Assembly: GCA_963740255.1 (NCBI GenBank)
Contig: CAVUDO010000002.1
Coordinates: forward strand, 1,426,001 to 1,490,000
From: CAVUDO01 sp963740255
Lineage (GTDB): Bacteria; Actinomycetota; Actinomycetes; Mycobacteriales; Cryptosporangiaceae
Length of the DNA: 64,000 bases
Direction: 5' to 3'
A model generated the notes under the pieces. It was not told where the DNA came from. It saw nothing but the letters and a program-made list of their open reading frames with translations, and did not search any database. Both the position numbers and the translations under genes were made by a program. Below, piece after piece: positions 61,696-64,000 of the stretch; the first letter of the stretch is position 1, and the number at the start of each line of letters is the position of its first letter.

Positions 61696-63420
61696 ATGGC
61701 GCCGGAACCCGACGCGCCGGCTGCGGCGTACTACTCCTCCCCGACGGACATCGCCCGGGTGGGTGGGCTGGACCACCGCTTCACCGATATCGACGCGCAT
61801 TACCTGGCGGTGATGAACGAGGACCTCGCTGCCTACACGAACGCCGCCGCCTACTGGCGCAGCGTCGCGGCCGCGGTGGGGACGGCGGAGGCCGATCTGC
61901 ACGCCGGTGCCGAGGAATTGCGGCGGGGGTGGCCGGAGTCGGGCACGGCGTCAAGCGTGTTCCTGCAGCGCGCCGAGCAGGCCCGGGCGTCGCTGGCTGA
62001 GTGGCGCGACGTCGCCTCGGGCAACGCCAGCATCCTGATGGCGTTGCACGGGGCATTGACCGACACCCGGTCGCGGATGGAGGCGCTCTACGCCGAGTAC
62101 GAGGCGGCGGCCAAGGCGGCGAAGGTCGAGGACAACCAGAGCAGGTGGAACCCGGCCGAGCTGGTCCGCGATGTCACCGACAAGGTCGACGGCACCCGCC
62201 ACGCCGATGTCAAGAAGGAATTCACGCTGCGGTCCCGCGCAACGATCATGGACGGCCTGGCGAACATGTTCAGCCAGGCCGGCCCGGCGCTGCAGCGCGG
62301 CACCGTCTACCGCGGACCGACACAGGCCCACCTGTTCAAACCCGGCACGGGTGATCCCGAACTCGGGCCGAGCCAGCCCGGCGCCCTCAGCGCGAGCGTG
62401 ATCGTCGGACCGCAGCCTGGTGCTCCCGCTCCCGGTCGACCCCCGGCTTCGCCGGCCGCAGGCCGACCGGCGCTTCCGCCACCCGCGGGCTCCCCCCGAC
62501 CGGTGTCGCGTCCTTCGCCGGCTGTGAGCGGTTCGGCTGCGCGGCCGACACCGGCCGGTCTTGCGGGGTTGAGGGGGCGGTTCGTCGGCCTGGCAAGCCT
62601 CGATGGCTCGGCACCTAGCTCGGCCCGGTCGAGCTCGAGTACCCGTCCGCCGACCTCCAGCGTTCCGTCTCAGCCTGGCGCGGCGAGGGGTCGTCCAGGG
62701 TCACCGCCCGGTCTCCCCCCGAGCCTGAACGGACGGAACTCTCCCGCGCGTGTCAGCAGCGGCGGGTCTCCGCCAGGTGGACCTCCACCGGGTTCGCGAC
62801 CCATCCGCCCACAACTCGACGGCCGAGGTGGCGGAGGGCCACCTGATAGGCGCCGCGCCGCGCCTCCCCGCCGAAGAGCCGGCAAGCCTCCTAGCGGTCC
62901 GGCGTTGCCCGGACGCGTGGGGAGCCGGCCGCCAGTGGTGGGGCCACAACCGCCGCCGGGATACGTGCGACTCGGCGGCGCTGGCGTAACCGGCCCGGAT
63001 ACACCGTCGGCGCTGCGAGGTAGCCGTGGCACGATCCAGCAACCGATTGCTGGCCGCGCTGGTGAGGTGTCGGTTAGCGCTGGACCGACGCTGGGCGGCC
63101 GTCAACGAAAGCTCGCGGCCAGCGCTGCCGAGCGGAGTAGCACGGCTAAGCGGGCGTTGGGCCCGGGCTTGGGCGGCAGAAGCCCGGCCCCGTCAAGCAC
63201 TCCGGGCCAGCGACCGACGACGCCGCCCGCCTCGCCGCCGCCGGCTGTGGAGCGGCCGCGCCCGGACGGTCTGCTCGTGGACGATGAACTGTTTGTTGCC
63301 GAGGAGACTGCGCCGGCGGTGGTCACACCGCCAGTGGACAAGAAGCAGAGCGCGCAGCCGGTTCCTGCTCTCGGCGCAGCTGCCGAGCCGAAGCGTCCGA
63401 GGAAGAGTGCCGGGGCATGA
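61696..63420 (+). CDS. ESX substrate-like protein with WXG-type helical domain and long Pro/Gly-rich tail
   Basis: 574 residues. Residues 1-200 are helical, with HYLAVMNEDLAAYTNAAAYW, ELRRGWPESGTASSVFLQRA (W-x-x-x-G turn) and ALHGALTDTRSRMEALYAEY, like WXG100/PPE-type proteins. The long remainder is Pro, Gly, Ser and Arg-rich low complexity, ending with an acidic VDDELFVAEE segment. ATGA couples it to the mycosin gene. Exported through a type VII system by inference. Confidence 0.65.
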   Translation: MAPEPDAPAAAYYSSPTDIARVGGLDHRFTDIDAHYLAVMNEDLAAYTNAAAYWRSVAAAVGTAEADLHAGAEELRRGWPESGTASSVFLQRAEQARASLAEWRDVASGNASILMALHGALTDTRSRMEALYAEYEAAAKAAKVEDNQSRWNPAELVRDVTDKVDGTRHADVKKEFTLRSRATIMDGLANMFSQAGPALQRGTVYRGPTQAHLFKPGTGDPELGPSQPGALSASVIVGPQPGAPAPGRPPASPAAGRPALPPPAGSPRPVSRPSPAVSGSAARPTPAGLAGLRGRFVGLASLDGSAPSSARSSSSTRPPTSSVPSQPGAARGRPGSPPGLPPSLNGRNSPARVSSGGSPPGGPPPGSRPIRPQLDGRGGGGPPDRRRAAPPRRRAGKPPSGPALPGRVGSRPPVVGPQPPPGYVRLGGAGVTGPDTPSALRGSRGTIQQPIAGRAGEVSVSAGPTLGGRQRKLAASAAERSSTAKRALGPGLGGRSPAPSSTPGQRPTTPPASPPPAVERPRPDGLLVDDELFVAEETAPAVVTPPVDKKQSAQPVPALGAAAEPKRPRKSAGA

Positions 63421-64000
63421 GGCGTAGTCGCGCCGTCAGTCCGCTCGGTGGAGGGCGGGCCTGGTCGTCGGCTCTTCGCGCGGTATCCAGCTGGGTAGCC
63501 AGGACAGGCCCGACGCTATTGGCTGTGTTGCTGGTAGCCCTCGTCGCCGGAAACGCCGGCATGGTTCCAGCTGACCGCCGACACGATCCGTGCGAACTCT
63601 TGGCAGCTCACGTCGCTGTCCATCGCCCGCGCGCACCAGCTCACCCAGGGCGAGGGGGTTACGGTCGCGGTTGTTGATACCGGCGTGGACGCCGATCACC
63701 CCGACCTGCGGGGCAACGTCCTGCCCGGGTTCAACACCTGGGATGGTGCGAAAGGCACCCGCGGCCTACGACCGAGGAAGTCGCATGGCACGTCGGTCGC
63801 GTCGTTGATCGCCGGCCACGGTCACGGACCGGGCAACCGCGACGGCGTGCTCGGCATCGCCCCTAAGGCCAAGATCCTCCCGATCAACATCGACGATCCT
63901 AAGTTCGCCCAGCTCAGTCCCGCGTCGATCGCCACGGCCATGCGCCTCGCGGTCGACGCCAAGGCAGATGTGATCGTGGTGGCGCTCGGTGGCAGCACCA
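63417..64000 (+). CDS. mycP: Mycosin (subtilisin-family protease of type VII secretion), partial, one frame disruption
   Basis: The N-terminal signal helix (TGPTLLAVLLVALVAGNAG) is followed by TIRANSWQLTSLSIARAHQL. The S8 protease core has VTVAVVDTGVDADHPDLRG (Asp) and KSHGTSVASLIAGHGHGPGN (His). The Ser lies beyond the window end. A frame change near 63550 separates the signal helix from the protease. Mycosins process ESX substrates and stabilise the membrane complex; the rest of the locus should lie to the right. Confidence 0.85.

Overview
The window is very GC-rich, with strong GGAGG-type ribosome binding sites, GTG/TTG starts and many 4-base start/stop overlaps. It carries Lsr2, an ESX/mycosin locus, Tad-type pilus genes and a DUF2637/replication-relaxation conjugation module. 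This is the profile of a filamentous actinomycete (Micromonospora/Pseudonocardia/Frankia-like). The genus cannot be fixed by reading alone. No rRNA, tRNA or CRISPR array was recognised.

Layout. (1) 0-13.7 kb: actinobacterial conjugative-element module on the + strand. It holds a VirB2-like pilin, a VirB6/TrbL-like membrane protein, PrgI-like and VirB4-like proteins, a coupling ATPase, a replication-relaxation protein, a small winged-helix protein, a GGDEF diguanylate cyclase, a DUF2637 membrane protein and a lytic/M23 peptidase. (2) 14.3-25.5 kb: Tad/Flp pilus locus on the minus strand, headed by a SAF/CpaB protein, then CpaE-like, TadA, TadB, TadC, a 63-aa Flp-like peptide and three TadE/G-like proteins, ending in a 1103-aa LysM-BTAD protein. 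(3) 25.9-29 kb: a broken hydrolase, a HAD phosphatase and a HTH-TPR regulator. (4) 29.2-39.4 kb: a tightly coupled + strand operon that I cannot match to a described pathway. It encodes three small proteins, a methyltransferase-GNAT fusion, an Asp/Asn-hydroxylase-type 2OG oxygenase, a CYTH-like protein, an LLM flavin monooxygenase, a P-loop nucleotide kinase, a dCTP-deaminase-like protein, a dCTP-deaminase/PEP-synthase-like fusion and a GT2 glycosyltransferase. (5) 39.6-53.0 kb: a probable defence island bounded by direct repeats, with Lsr2, a HEPN protein, a reverse transcriptase, a fused ABC-ATPase/TOPRIM (PARIS/OLD-like) protein, an NTPase-TPR protein and a zinc-finger protein. (6) 53-61 kb: beta-propeller and DUF3883 proteins, a truncated integrase, and an insertion-sequence nest of two inverted IS1380 copies flanking an IS3 element. 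(7) 61-64 kb: start of a type VII (ESX) locus with two secreted-substrate-like proteins and a mycosin cut by the window edge.

The strongest candidate for an undescribed system is the 29.2-39.4 kb operon. The two neighbouring dCTP-deaminase-like proteins appear to carry complementary halves of the active site: one keeps the Glu, the other keeps the Ser/Arg motif. The second is fused to a phosphoenolpyruvate-synthase-like ATP-grasp plus swivelling-His module. This suggests nucleotide-based chemistry coupled to phosphoryl transfer.

Many otherwise well-conserved genes here are split by single-base frame changes, about a dozen in the coupling-protein gene alone. I treat these mainly as probable sequence indels, though real decay of the conjugation module cannot be excluded. 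Coordinates of such genes span the whole reconstructed reading.
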